Assembly (NCBI RefSeq): GCF_001753165.1
Contig: NZ_CP017448.1
Location: 1,196,462 to 1,260,461 of the forward strand
DNA: 64,000 nt
Source of the DNA: Acidihalobacter aeolianus
GTDB taxonomy: Bacteria > Pseudomonadota > Gammaproteobacteria > DSM-5130 > Acidihalobacteraceae
Reading direction: 5' to 3'
The translations under genes and the position numbers were made by a program. This document shows positions 30,009 to 37,947 of the stretch, in pieces (positions within the stretch are counted from its first letter, which is position 1; every line of letters starts with the position of its first letter). Under the pieces are notes generated by a model, which saw nothing but the letters and a program-made list of their open reading frames with translations, was not told where the DNA came from and ran no database searches.

Positions 30009-30404
30009 ATGAATCAGGTCACAAACGATCTTGCTCTTCTGGTGACGGGTGGTCAGCAGGCGACCGGGACGGTGACGGCACCGGGAAATACGGGGCAGGT
30101 GGCTCAGCAATCCGGTGCGGTGGCAAGCGGCAATACTTCGCCGCCTGCGCAGTCATTGAGCGGTAAATTGCAGCCGGCAGAAATCAATAAGGCACTTGTC
30201 CAGGTCAACGATTACCTGCAGCAGCAGAGCCGTACCCTGCAGTTCAGCATCGACCAGACGACGCATCAGACCATCATCAAAGTAGTCGATCAGTCGACAG
30301 GGCAGGTATTGCGACAGATTCCTCCGGAGTCTATGGTGATTCTGGCGCAGAGGTTGCAGGAGATGCAGCATATGGAGTCGACTGGCGTCGTCGTCAAAAC
30401 CTGA
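30009..30404 (+). CDS. flaG: FlaG family flagellar protein
   Basis: Protein of 131 residues. The first ~55 residues are Gly/Thr/Ala-rich; the second half is the FlaG domain, INKALVQVNDYLQQQSRTLQ, then DQTTHQTIIKVVDQSTGQVL and RQIPPESMVILAQRLQEM. FlaG influences filament length in Pseudomonas and Campylobacter. ATG at 30009 follows GGGAGG at 29994-29999. It sits between fliC and fliD as in many polar flagellates. Confidence 0.9.
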   Translation: MNQVTNDLALLVTGGQQATGTVTAPGNTGQVAQQSGAVASGNTSPPAQSLSGKLQPAEINKALVQVNDYLQQQSRTLQFSIDQTTHQTIIKVVDQSTGQVLRQIPPESMVILAQRLQEMQHMESTGVVVKT

Positions 30405-30429
30405 TGTTGTAGCGAATGGGGTTCGTGGT

Positions 30430-31872
30430 ATGTCTTCGAGTCTTTCGACAGGAACCATTAGTTCACCGGGCGTCGGCTCGGGGCTCAATATTAATTCCAT
30501 CGTCAGCCAGCTGTTGCAGGCGGATTTTGGCCCTCAGCAAACTCAGCTAACGAACCAGCAGAACGGGCTGAATGCGCAGCTTTCCGCATTCGGCACGATC
30601 AACAGCGACGTTTCTTCGATTGGTAGCGCGCTCAGTACGCTAAGCAGCCTCACGCCCAGCTACAACGCGTCTTCCACCAATCCCGCTTTGGTTGGCGTTT
30701 CCTCCGACGGCACGGCAACGCCCGGCTCGTACAATGTCAGCGTGACGGCATTGGCGCAGGCACAGAGTTTGGCCAGCACCACGTACAGTTCGCCGACCTC
30801 GACGATCGGTACGGGTACGCTGACCTTCCAGTTCGGCAGCTATAACTCGTCCACTACGCCGCCAACATTTACCGCGAACAGTGGGACCAACCCAACCAGT
30901 ATCACCATCGACAGCTCAAACAATACCTTGCAGGGTTTGGCGACGGCGATTAATCAGGCCAACTTCGGCGTTTCGGCGACCGTCGTCAACAACGGCAGCG
31001 GGTATCAGCTGGCGCTCACCTCGGCTACGGGGTCGAGTAACGAGTTGAACATCACGAGCAGCAGCTCATCGCTCAACGCATTCACCTACACGGGTAGCAA
31101 CAGCACGACGGCTCTGAGTCAGACGGTGGCCGCGCAGGATGCACAGTTCAGCATCAATGGCATCGCCGCGACTTCGCAGACCAATACCGTCACGAATGCA
31201 GTATCGGGTGTGAGTCTGACGCTGGCAGGATTGACTAACGGCGCCCCAGTGGCTGTGACGGTTGGCCCAAATACATCGGCGGCCACCCAGGCTGTGCAGT
31301 CGTTCGTGAACGCCTACAACGGCTTCGCGCAGGATGTCAGCAAGTATGCGAGCTACGATTCGAAAACGAAGACCGCAGGCATTCTGTTGGGCGACCCAAC
31401 GGTCCGCAATCTGGTAAACCTGTTTCAGAACGGCGTGGTGCAGAACATCAGCGGTGCGCCTGCCAATTATCAGAACTTGATGGCGCTCGGGATTACTGCC
31501 AACGCCAATGGTACCTTGAGCCTGAACACTTCGACGCTCAATAGCGCGCTGACCAGCAACTATACCGGCGTGGTCAGCGCGCTGCAGACCATCGGTAATC
31601 AGCTAGGTACGACGGTCAACAGCATGACCGGCGCGAACGGCATCATTACGGCGCGTACCAACACGATCAACCAGCAGCTGACCAACATCCAGACTCAGTT
31701 CAATCAGCTCAGTACACAGATGCAGCAGGAACAGGCATCACTGATGCAGGAATACACGGCGATGGATACCATCGTGGCCAATCTCAAGAACACGAGTAGC
31801 TATCTGAGCGCGCAATTGGGCAGCCTGCCGTCTGCCAGCAGCTCTTCCTCCAGCAGTTCCAGTGGTGGCTGA
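30430..31872 (+). CDS. fliD: Filament cap protein FliD
   Basis: Cap protein (HAP2) of 480 residues that folds flagellin at the filament tip. N-terminus SPGVGSGLNINSIVSQLLQA, middle flagellin-IN element (SITIDSSNNTLQGLATAINQ), and C-terminus with NQQLTNIQTQFNQLSTQM and an MDTIVANLKNTSSYLSAQ helix. It ends in a run of nine serines and two glycines, an unusual low-complexity tail. flaG, fliS and the fliT-like gene flank it. Confidence 0.94.
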   Translation: MSSSLSTGTISSPGVGSGLNINSIVSQLLQADFGPQQTQLTNQQNGLNAQLSAFGTINSDVSSIGSALSTLSSLTPSYNASSTNPALVGVSSDGTATPGSYNVSVTALAQAQSLASTTYSSPTSTIGTGTLTFQFGSYNSSTTPPTFTANSGTNPTSITIDSSNNTLQGLATAINQANFGVSATVVNNGSGYQLALTSATGSSNELNITSSSSSLNAFTYTGSNSTTALSQTVAAQDAQFSINGIAATSQTNTVTNAVSGVSLTLAGLTNGAPVAVTVGPNTSAATQAVQSFVNAYNGFAQDVSKYASYDSKTKTAGILLGDPTVRNLVNLFQNGVVQNISGAPANYQNLMALGITANANGTLSLNTSTLNSALTSNYTGVVSALQTIGNQLGTTVNSMTGANGIITARTNTINQQLTNIQTQFNQLSTQMQQEQASLMQEYTAMDTIVANLKNTSSYLSAQLGSLPSASSSSSSSSSGG

Positions 31873-31929
31873 TTTAACAACAAGTAATGCTGGGCGGATT
31901 TTTCAACGAGCGCATCTATTCACCATAGG

Positions 31930-32340
31930 ATGAGCAAGCAAATGAACCGGGCAATGCGGCAGTACCAGCAAGTAGGTCTCGAGGGTCTTGTGGCAGACGC
32001 CAATCCGCATACGCTGATTCGACTGCTCATGCAGGGCGGCTTGGATAATATTACCAGGGCGAAGGGTGCGCTGGCTCGCGGCGATATGGGGGCAAAAGCT
32101 CAGTTTATTGTTGACAGTATCCGCATCATCGATGGCCTGCGAGTTTATCTCGACCACGAACAAGGCGGCGATCTGGCGCACAATCTTGAGACGCTCTACG
32201 ACTATATGTCGCGTCGGCTGATCGAGGCCAATACGCACAACGATGCCCGTCTACTCGATGAAGTGTCTGCTTTGCTGGCCGAAATCAAGACTGGATGGGA
32301 AGCGATTGCTCCCGAAAGCAATGGACGTGTGCCTGCATGA
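31930..32340 (+). CDS. fliS: Flagellin export chaperone FliS
   Basis: Protein of 136 residues that binds the C-terminus of flagellin before export. Conserved segments are ADANPHTLIRLLMQGGLDNI and LDHEQGGDLAHNLETLYDYM, then SRRLIEANTHNDARLLDEVS. Its stop overlaps the next ATG (ATGA at 32337-32340), showing tight coupling with the fliT-like gene. The ribosome site is weak; a second ATG at 31942 is possible. Confidence 0.92.
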   Translation: MSKQMNRAMRQYQQVGLEGLVADANPHTLIRLLMQGGLDNITRAKGALARGDMGAKAQFIVDSIRIIDGLRVYLDHEQGGDLAHNLETLYDYMSRRLIEANTHNDARLLDEVSALLAEIKTGWEAIAPESNGRVPA

Positions 32341-32711
32341 ATGAGAGCAAAAAAGCGGCACCCGCGCTTCCGGGCGATATCGTCGGCAGCGAACCCCGGG
32401 TGACGGCTCTGGTGCAACTTCTGGCTGAAGGGCGCATGTTGCTGCAGGAAGCCCAGGTCGCGCGCCCTGATTGGCCGAGTCTGTTGCGTGCCGAGGCGGA
32501 ACTGCGTAGCAAGCTCGAAAGCCTGCTTGCGAGTCCCGTTTCGGGACGTGAGGTCGAGGCCGTGCGCATTGCCTTGCAGGAAATGCTCAGTCTCAATAAA
32601 TCCCTGATCGAATTGATCGAAGGTCATCGTACCCGTACCCTTCATGCTCTGGAGCATAAGGCGCTCGTCAGGCGCGCCGCCAACGCCTACAGTCAGAGTG
32701 CCGTCGGTTAG
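32337..32711 (+). CDS. fliT: FliT-like flagellar chaperone (tentative)
   Basis: All-helical protein of 124 residues, charged, with a long middle helix (SLLRAEAELRSKLESLLASP) and a C-terminal helix rich in Leu and Arg. Position directly after fliS, size and helical content fit FliT, the chaperone for FliD, but sequence similarity is too weak to be certain. The start is set by the ATGA overlap with fliS. Confidence 0.65.
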   Translation: MNESKKAAPALPGDIVGSEPRVTALVQLLAEGRMLLQEAQVARPDWPSLLRAEAELRSKLESLLASPVSGREVEAVRIALQEMLSLNKSLIELIEGHRTRTLHALEHKALVRRAANAYSQSAVG

Positions 32712-32758
32712 ATCGTTTCCTCTCGGCCTGACCATGGAAGTAGGCTATTCTTAAGCTT

Positions 32759-33322
32759 ATGGAAGAACCGACTACATCGCCCGATGAGGGCATCGTCTAC
32801 CGCGCGGCTTTGCCGTTGGCGTGGAAGCGTGTGAGCGCTATGCCCAGTGCCGAGATCGAGGCTCAGGTCAACGAGGCTAACAATTCATTGTTGGCGATGT
32901 TCGGGGTCCTCGATGAGCGCGCTGCCGAGGTTAAGGGTACCGAACCGGAGGTGATCCAGGCGATTGGTCGTCTGGATACCAAGATCAATCTCGTGCTCGA
33001 CTTGGTCGGCGAGCTGCTACGCCGACAATTGTCATTTCCAAAGGCTGTGCCCTGCATTCTGTCGGAGCAGGGCTTGAGTTGGGTGGCGCATGCCGAACAA
33101 GCTCCCCAAGTCGGGGACTTGGTACGCATGGATGTCTACCTCAAAACCAGCTATCCCAGGCCCTTACGTTGTTGGGCTGAAGTGATCACTTCTGTGCCTG
33201 AGGGGCAAGGCGTCAAGATCGCGGCGCATTTCCGTGCCATGGCAGATGATGTGCGTGATGGACTGAGCAAATTGATTTTCAGGCATCATCGTCGCCTGAT
33301 TGCAAGTCAAAGAATGGGTTGA
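32759..33322 (+). CDS. Atypical PilZ-domain protein
   Basis: Protein of 187 residues. Residues ~25-95 form a helical segment (SAEIEAQVNEANNSLLAMFG, NLVLDLVGELLRRQLS) and residues ~97-180 a PilZ-like barrel (ILSEQGLSWVAHA, GDLVRMDVYL, RCWAEVITS). The usual c-di-GMP motifs RxxxR and D/NxSxxG are not clear, so binding is doubtful. Position just before flrA suggests a role in flagellar control or assembly. The ribosome site is weak. Confidence 0.7.
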   Translation: MEEPTTSPDEGIVYRAALPLAWKRVSAMPSAEIEAQVNEANNSLLAMFGVLDERAAEVKGTEPEVIQAIGRLDTKINLVLDLVGELLRRQLSFPKAVPCILSEQGLSWVAHAEQAPQVGDLVRMDVYLKTSYPRPLRCWAEVITSVPEGQGVKIAAHFRAMADDVRDGLSKLIFRHHRRLIASQRMG

Positions 33323-33365
33323 TAAGAAAGACTAAGACCCCGTTGAGGGCAGTAGTGTTGGTTTT

Positions 33366-33394
33366 TTGACATTTGGCGGCTTATCAATCATGCT
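33366..33394 (+). promoter_or_regulatory. Possible sigma-70 promoter of flrA
   Basis: A perfect TTGACA at 33366-33371 is followed 17 bases later by CATGCT, a weak -10. flrA-type master regulators are usually sigma-70 dependent. The -10 makes this uncertain. Confidence 0.4.
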
Positions 33395-33398
33395 TGCA

Positions 33399-33438
33399 AG
33401 TGTCGTCAACAGACGACACTCAAACCGGATAAACCGGT
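33399..33438. repeat. Two palindromes in the flrA leader
   Basis: AGTGTCGTC-aaca-GACGACACT (33399-33420) is a perfect 9-bp inverted repeat; ACCGG-ataaa-CCGGT (33424-33438) follows three bases later. They sit between the candidate promoter and the flrA ATG at 33472, so they could be operator sites or an RNA hairpin in the leader. Confidence 0.6.
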
Positions 33439-33471
33439 ATTCCCATAAAAAACGATAAGAACCCCAGGGTT

Positions 33472-34884
33472 ATGTCGAAATCATCGTTCGGCCATTTGGA
33501 CAGCGCAGATACACCTACGCCTGTGGTTTGGGTGGCTTCCCATGCAGGCGCAGAGGCAGATCAGCTCCGCGCCATTGTTGAATTCCTCGGGTTCGACCCT
33601 GTGAACTTCGATGCCTCCGCGCCTCTGGGAGAGGCGGTTGCCTTGATGGTCTGCACGCTCGGCGACCCGACGGGCATGCGTGAGGTGCTGCTTTGGCACG
33701 CTGACAACCCAGCCGCTCCCCCTTTAGTGGTGGTGGGCGAGGAACCCGAAGGGTTTACCGGCACTCGATTAGCTTGGCCACTCGATGCGAGTCAGACGAT
33801 TCTGGCGCTTGAGCGAGCGCGAGCCTATTCGAGCGCATCACGCGAAAGTACGACGGGCATCATGCCTCCTATCCTCGATCGCATGTTGATTGGGCGCAGC
33901 CAATCCATGCTGCGTCTGCGTCGTTTGATTGCGCGCGTAGCCGAAACGGATACAACGGTGCTGGTGCAGGGCGAAACCGGTACGGGCAAAGAGGTGGTCG
34001 CTTCGGCGATTCATTACTGCTCTCCGCGCAGAGACCGACCTTTCGTAGCGGTCAATTGCGGCGCCATCCCGGCCGAATTGCTCGAAAGCGAATTGTTCGG
34101 ACATGAAAAAGGCGCATTTACCGGCGCCCTGACGGCTAGGCAGGGGCGTTTCGAACTGGCCCAGGGGGGAACGTTGTTCCTGGATGAGATCGGCGATATG
34201 CCGTTGCCGATGCAGGTCAAATTGTTACGTGTGCTGCAGGAACGCACCTTCGAGCGTGTGGGCAGTAACAGGAGCATGAATACCGACGTGCGGGTGATCG
34301 CCGCCACCCATCGAGATCTGGAGGCATCGATCAGCGAGGGACGGTTCCGCGAGGATCTTTTCTACCGTCTAAACGTATTCCCGGTGGAGGTTGCTCCGCT
34401 TCGTCATAGAAAAGAGGATATTCCGTTGCTGGCCGAGCATTTCGCTGCCCGTCTGGAAAGGGACGGACGAGAGCGGATACGCCTTTCACCCGGCGCACTG
34501 AAAGCGTTGAATCTTTACCATTGGCCGGGCAATGTCCGCGAACTTGCCAATATGATAGAGCGACTTTCGATCCTGGTGCCGGACGGTACGGTCGAGGTTA
34601 TGGATTTACCCACGAAGATGTTGGAACTGGCTGAAGTCGACCTTGGCCAGAGCGATGAACAAATCACCCTGACGGCCTCACCTGAGATCGGGTTGCCCGA
34701 GGATGGCGTTGATTTGCGTGAATATCTCGGGCAGTTGGAGATGTCCTTCATTCGTAAGGCGTTGGAGGATGCTGGGGGCGTAGTTGCGCATGCTGCACAT
34801 GCATTGCGCATGCGTCGGACCACGCTGGTAGAAAAAATGCGTAAGTACGGAATCCAGCGTCAGGAAGACGCGACAGAAAGTTGA
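33472..34884 (+). CDS. flrA: Flagellar master regulator FlrA/FleQ (sigma-54 activator)
   Basis: Bacterial enhancer-binding protein of 470 residues. Residues 1-130 are a receiver-like domain without a phosphorylatable Asp, as in FleQ. The AAA+ domain has Walker A GETGTGKE (167-174), the sigma-54 loop GAFTGA (214-219), and Walker [10 protein letters not shown]. The C-terminal helix-turn-helix is [20 protein letters not shown]. FleQ positions reported to bind c-di-GMP are changed here (LFRS is LDRM at 135-138; Arg-Asn after Walker A is Ser-Ala). Starts the flagellar hierarchy by activating sigma-54 promoters of flrBC and others. Confidence 0.93.
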   Translation: MSKSSFGHLDSADTPTPVVWVASHAGAEADQLRAIVEFLGFDPVNFDASAPLGEAVALMVCTLGDPTGMREVLLWHADNPAAPPLVVVGEEPEGFTGTRLAWPLDASQTILALERARAYSSASRESTTGIMPPILDRMLIGRSQSMLRLRRLIARVAETDTTVLVQGETGTGKEVVASAIHYCSPRRDRPFVAVNCGAIPAELLESELFGHEKGAFTGALTARQGRFELAQGGTLFLDEIGDMPLPMQVKLLRVLQERTFERVGSNRSMNTDVRVIAATHRDLEASISEGRFREDLFYRLNVFPVEVAPLRHRKEDIPLLAEHFAARLERDGRERIRLSPGALKALNLYHWPGNVRELANMIERLSILVPDGTVEVMDLPTKMLELAEVDLGQSDEQITLTASPEIGLPEDGVDLREYLGQLEMSFIRKALEDAGGVVAHAAHALRMRRTTLVEKMRKYGIQRQEDATES

Positions 34885-34938
34885 CGGGCGTCTTGTCTGG
34901 ATTTCTTTAACTAACTGATCTTAAATAAAAAGACGTAT

Positions 34939-34955
34939 TTGGTACGAAAACTGCT
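34939..34955 (+). promoter_or_regulatory. Candidate sigma-54 promoter of flrBC
   Basis: TTGGTACGAAAACTGCT fits the -24/-12 consensus closely, with ten bases between GG and GC. The predicted start (about 34966) falls one base before the flrB ATG at 34967, which would give a nearly leaderless mRNA and exclude the GAGG ribosome site. So either the mRNA is leaderless, or this site is not the real promoter. Confidence 0.55.
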
Positions 34956-34966
34956 GAGGCCTGGGT

Positions 34967-36202
34967 ATGAGCCCGAAAGACCAGGCAATAAGTAATCCGG
35001 TAGATCACGTCGTTTCTGCAACCGAAATCTCGGAACGTGAGCGCCTGCTTGCGGAGGCCTTTGATACCTTCAATCGGCTCTCCGAAGATCTTGCGCATTC
35101 GTATCGGGGGCTGGAGCAGCGGGTCGAGCAATTAAGCCGAGAACTGGCTGCCGCCCGTTCCGAGCGTTTGGAACAGTTAGCGGAAAAGGAGCGTCTCGCC
35201 AATCGCCTGGGCCGGCTGTTGGAACTTCTGCCAGGTGCGGTCATCGTGACCGGTGAAGGAGGTATCGTGCGCGAGGCGAACCCTGCTGCCTACGAATTTC
35301 TTGGCGAGCCGCTCGTGGGCGAACCCTGGGAATCAGTCGCTGAGCGCTTCGTTTCCGGTGGCGCAGGGGCCGGCGAAGTCCGTCTAACGGATGGGCGACG
35401 TCTTAATGTGTCGATACGCGCACTTGAATCGGAGCCCGGCGACGTGTTGCTGCTACAGGACGTTACTCACACGCGTGTCCTGCAGGAACAATTAGATCAG
35501 CACCGCCGTCTGGCCGCCATGGGCGAGATGGCCGCTGGGCTGGCTCATCAGATCAGGACGCCGTTGTCATCCGTGCTGCTGTACCTGTCTCATCTGGAAG
35601 CGCGCAGGATCGACGAGGAGCAGCGACAACGCGTGCTTGGGAAGATACGCAATCAGGTTCAGTATCTGGAACGCATGGTCAATGACATGCTTCAGTTCGC
35701 GCGCGGTGGCGCCAACAATCTGACGCCATTGACATTCGCTACGATTGTCGGCGATTTCGAGGAGATGATCAGGCTCCCGCTTGCCGAGCGTTCCGCATGC
35801 ATGGAAATCACCTGGGCGGACGATGTATCGGCTCTGTGTTGCCTTGGGCAGCGCGAAACCCTGGTTGGGGCGCTGCTCAATCTGGCTTCGAACGCGCTGC
35901 AAGCGGCGCCACCCGGCGTACATCTCCACTTGACCGTCCGTCTGCCTGACGCCACGCACGTCGCGCTGACCTTGACCGATAACGGTCCTGGCGTACCCTC
36001 GGAGATTGCCGAGCGAATCTTCGAACCCTTTTATACGACACATCATCAGGGAACGGGGCTGGGGCTTGCCGTGGTGCGAGCGGTCATGCACAGCCACGGC
36101 GGAGAGGTGACGTTGGATCGCACCGGGGGTCCCGGCGGTGTGTTTACATTGCATTTGCCTTTGGTCGATTGTGCATCGGCCGGTCCTGACAGGGGAGCCT
36201 GA
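34967..36202 (+). CDS. flrB: Flagellar sensor kinase FlrB/FleS
   Basis: Soluble PAS histidine kinase of 411 residues with no membrane helices. A coiled coil (residues ~40-85) leads to a PAS domain (LPGAVIVTGEGGIVREANPA), then the DHp helix with the phosphorylated His194 in GLAHQIRTPLSS and an HATPase domain (NLASNALQAAPP, LTDNGPGVP, GTGLGLAVVRAV). It should phosphorylate FlrC, encoded next. GAGG 7 bases before the ATG supports the start. Confidence 0.93.
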   Translation: MSPKDQAISNPVDHVVSATEISERERLLAEAFDTFNRLSEDLAHSYRGLEQRVEQLSRELAAARSERLEQLAEKERLANRLGRLLELLPGAVIVTGEGGIVREANPAAYEFLGEPLVGEPWESVAERFVSGGAGAGEVRLTDGRRLNVSIRALESEPGDVLLLQDVTHTRVLQEQLDQHRRLAAMGEMAAGLAHQIRTPLSSVLLYLSHLEARRIDEEQRQRVLGKIRNQVQYLERMVNDMLQFARGGANNLTPLTFATIVGDFEEMIRLPLAERSACMEITWADDVSALCCLGQRETLVGALLNLASNALQAAPPGVHLHLTVRLPDATHVALTLTDNGPGVPSEIAERIFEPFYTTHHQGTGLGLAVVRAVMHSHGGEVTLDRTGGPGGVFTLHLPLVDCASAGPDRGA

Positions 36203-36206
36203 CACT

Positions 36207-37544
36207 ATGAGCCGACACCTCAAGATACTGGTGGTCGAGGATGACACGAATCTGCGTGAGGCGATCGTGGATACGCTATTGCTGGCCGGGTTCGAGGTCA
36301 CTGCCGCAAGCGATGGCCGTGAAGCACTGAGCTGTCTCTCATCGGAGCCCATCGGCATCGTCGTCAGCGATGTGCAGATGAGCGGTCTCGACGGACACGC
36401 TCTGCTCAAGCGGGTAAGACTGCAGCGGCCGGATATACCGGTCGTGTTGATGACGGCCTACGGGACCATCCAGCGTGCTGTGGACGCCATGCGCGACGGG
36501 GCTGCTGATTATCTGGTGAAACCCTTCGAGGCCTCGGTTCTGGTGGAAATGGTCAGTCGGCTGCTGCCTCCAGCTGAGTTCGATGATGCGGCCCCTGTCG
36601 CCGAGGACATGCGGACACGCGAATTGCTCGCGCTGGCCGGACGGGTTGCTGGGACCGATGCCACTGTGATGATCACCGGGCCATCTGGCAGCGGCAAAGA
36701 GGTTTTTGCGCGCGAAATCCATCGCATGTCCAAGCGGGCCGAGGGCCCTTTCGTGGCGATCAACTGCGCTGCGATTCCAGAGAACATGTTGGAGGCGATG
36801 CTGTTCGGCTACGAAAAGGGTGCATACACCGGTGCTCATGAGGCGCGCGCCGGCAAGTTCGAACAGGCCAATGGCGGTACGTTGTTGCTCGACGAGATCT
36901 CGGAAATGGATCTTGGTTTGCAGTCCAAACTATTGCGTGTGTTACAGGAACGCGAGGTGGAGCGACTGGGTGGACATCGTCCGATCGCCTTGGATGTCCG
37001 GGTCCTGGCTACTTCGAACCGTAATCTGCGCGAAGAGGTGGCTGCGGGGCGTTTCCGCGAAGATTTATTTTATCGCCTGAATGTATTCCCGCTGCATCTG
37101 CCATCGCTGCGTGAGCGGCCGCGCGACATTCTGCCGTTGGCGAGGTGCTTGCTGTCGCGTCATGGCGCCAATCAGATCCTGTTGACTGCCGCGGCGGAGC
37201 AGCGTTTGCTGACGCATGGGTGGCCCGGCAATGTACGCGAGTTGGACAACGTAATGCAGCGAGCACTGATTCTCAGCGACGGGAAATGTATCGACCAGGG
37301 CGATCTCCACTTTGAAACCGTAGAAGGCCCAGCGCTGATGCTGCCAGAAGAGCCCGAAGTTCAGGACACGGGCGGAGTGCTGGATGCCGATCTCAGGCGG
37401 CGTGAAGGCGAATTGATACTGGAAACCCTGCGCGCCGTAAACGGCAATCGCAAGGAAGTGGCCGCACGCCTGGGTATCAGCCCGCGTACCCTGCGTTACA
37501 AACTGGCCAAGCTCAGGGACGCCGGGGTTGCGATCCCATGCTGA
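36207..37544 (+). CDS. flrC: Flagellar response regulator FlrC/FleR
   Basis: NtrC-type activator of 445 residues. The receiver domain (1-120) has acidic pair ED in VVEDDTN, phosphoacceptor Asp55 in VVSDVQMS and Lys in LVKPFEAS. The AAA+ domain has GPSGSGKE and, at 205-210, GAYTGA in place of the standard GAFTGA loop. Walker B is LLLDEISEM; the C-terminal Fis-type helix-turn-helix is KEVAARLGISPRTLRYKLAK. It drives class III promoters such as flgB and fliE. An alternative upstream start would lie inside flrB; this ATG is conserved. Confidence 0.93.
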   Translation: MSRHLKILVVEDDTNLREAIVDTLLLAGFEVTAASDGREALSCLSSEPIGIVVSDVQMSGLDGHALLKRVRLQRPDIPVVLMTAYGTIQRAVDAMRDGAADYLVKPFEASVLVEMVSRLLPPAEFDDAAPVAEDMRTRELLALAGRVAGTDATVMITGPSGSGKEVFAREIHRMSKRAEGPFVAINCAAIPENMLEAMLFGYEKGAYTGAHEARAGKFEQANGGTLLLDEISEMDLGLQSKLLRVLQEREVERLGGHRPIALDVRVLATSNRNLREEVAAGRFREDLFYRLNVFPLHLPSLRERPRDILPLARCLLSRHGANQILLTAAAEQRLLTHGWPGNVRELDNVMQRALILSDGKCIDQGDLHFETVEGPALMLPEEPEVQDTGGVLDADLRRREGELILETLRAVNGNRKEVAARLGISPRTLRYKLAKLRDAGVAIPC

Positions 37545-37548
37545 CGAG

Positions 37549-37565
37549 ATGGCGTCAATATTGCT
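37549..37565 (+). promoter_or_regulatory. Sigma-54 promoter of fliE operon
   Basis: ATGGCGTCAATATTGCT: TGGC and TTGC with ten bases between GG and GC, starting five bases after the flrC stop. Predicted start is near 37576, giving a 34-base leader before fliE at 37610. Confidence 0.7.
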
Positions 37566-37609
37566 TGTCAGGATTAGATTGAAGATCCGGAGATGACGGG
37601 GTCATAAAG

Positions 37610-37930
37610 ATGAGCGGTACGGAAATCAATCAGGTGCTGGCGCAGATGCGAGCGATGGCCGCCATCGCTGATGGCAAGAGCTCGCCGCCGGCGGCACAAC
37701 CTGGCCAGGTCGATTTCGGCAAGTTGCTGGCGGATTCGATCAATCAGGTCAATGAAGCGCAGCAACACGCGGGTAAGCTCGCGACGAGTTTTGAGCAGGG
37801 CACTTCGACGGCTGACCTGGGCCAAGTCATGGTCGCCCTGCAGAAGGCCAATCTTTCCTTCGAGGCGATGACCCAGGTCCGCAACAAGCTGGTGTCGGCG
37901 TACCAGGAAATCATGAACATGCAGATCTAA
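37610..37930 (+). CDS. fliE: Hook-basal body protein FliE
   Basis: Small protein of 106 residues linking the MS ring to the rod. Conserved C-terminal half: VMVALQKANLSFEAMTQVRN and KLVSAYQEIMNMQI. The N-terminus is variable. First gene of fliEFGHIJK, downstream of the sigma-54 site at 37549. Confidence 0.95.
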   Translation: MSGTEINQVLAQMRAMAAIADGKSSPPAAQPGQVDFGKLLADSINQVNEAQQHAGKLATSFEQGTSTADLGQVMVALQKANLSFEAMTQVRNKLVSAYQEIMNMQI

Positions 37931-37947
37931 GCGGCAGCTGAAGCACT

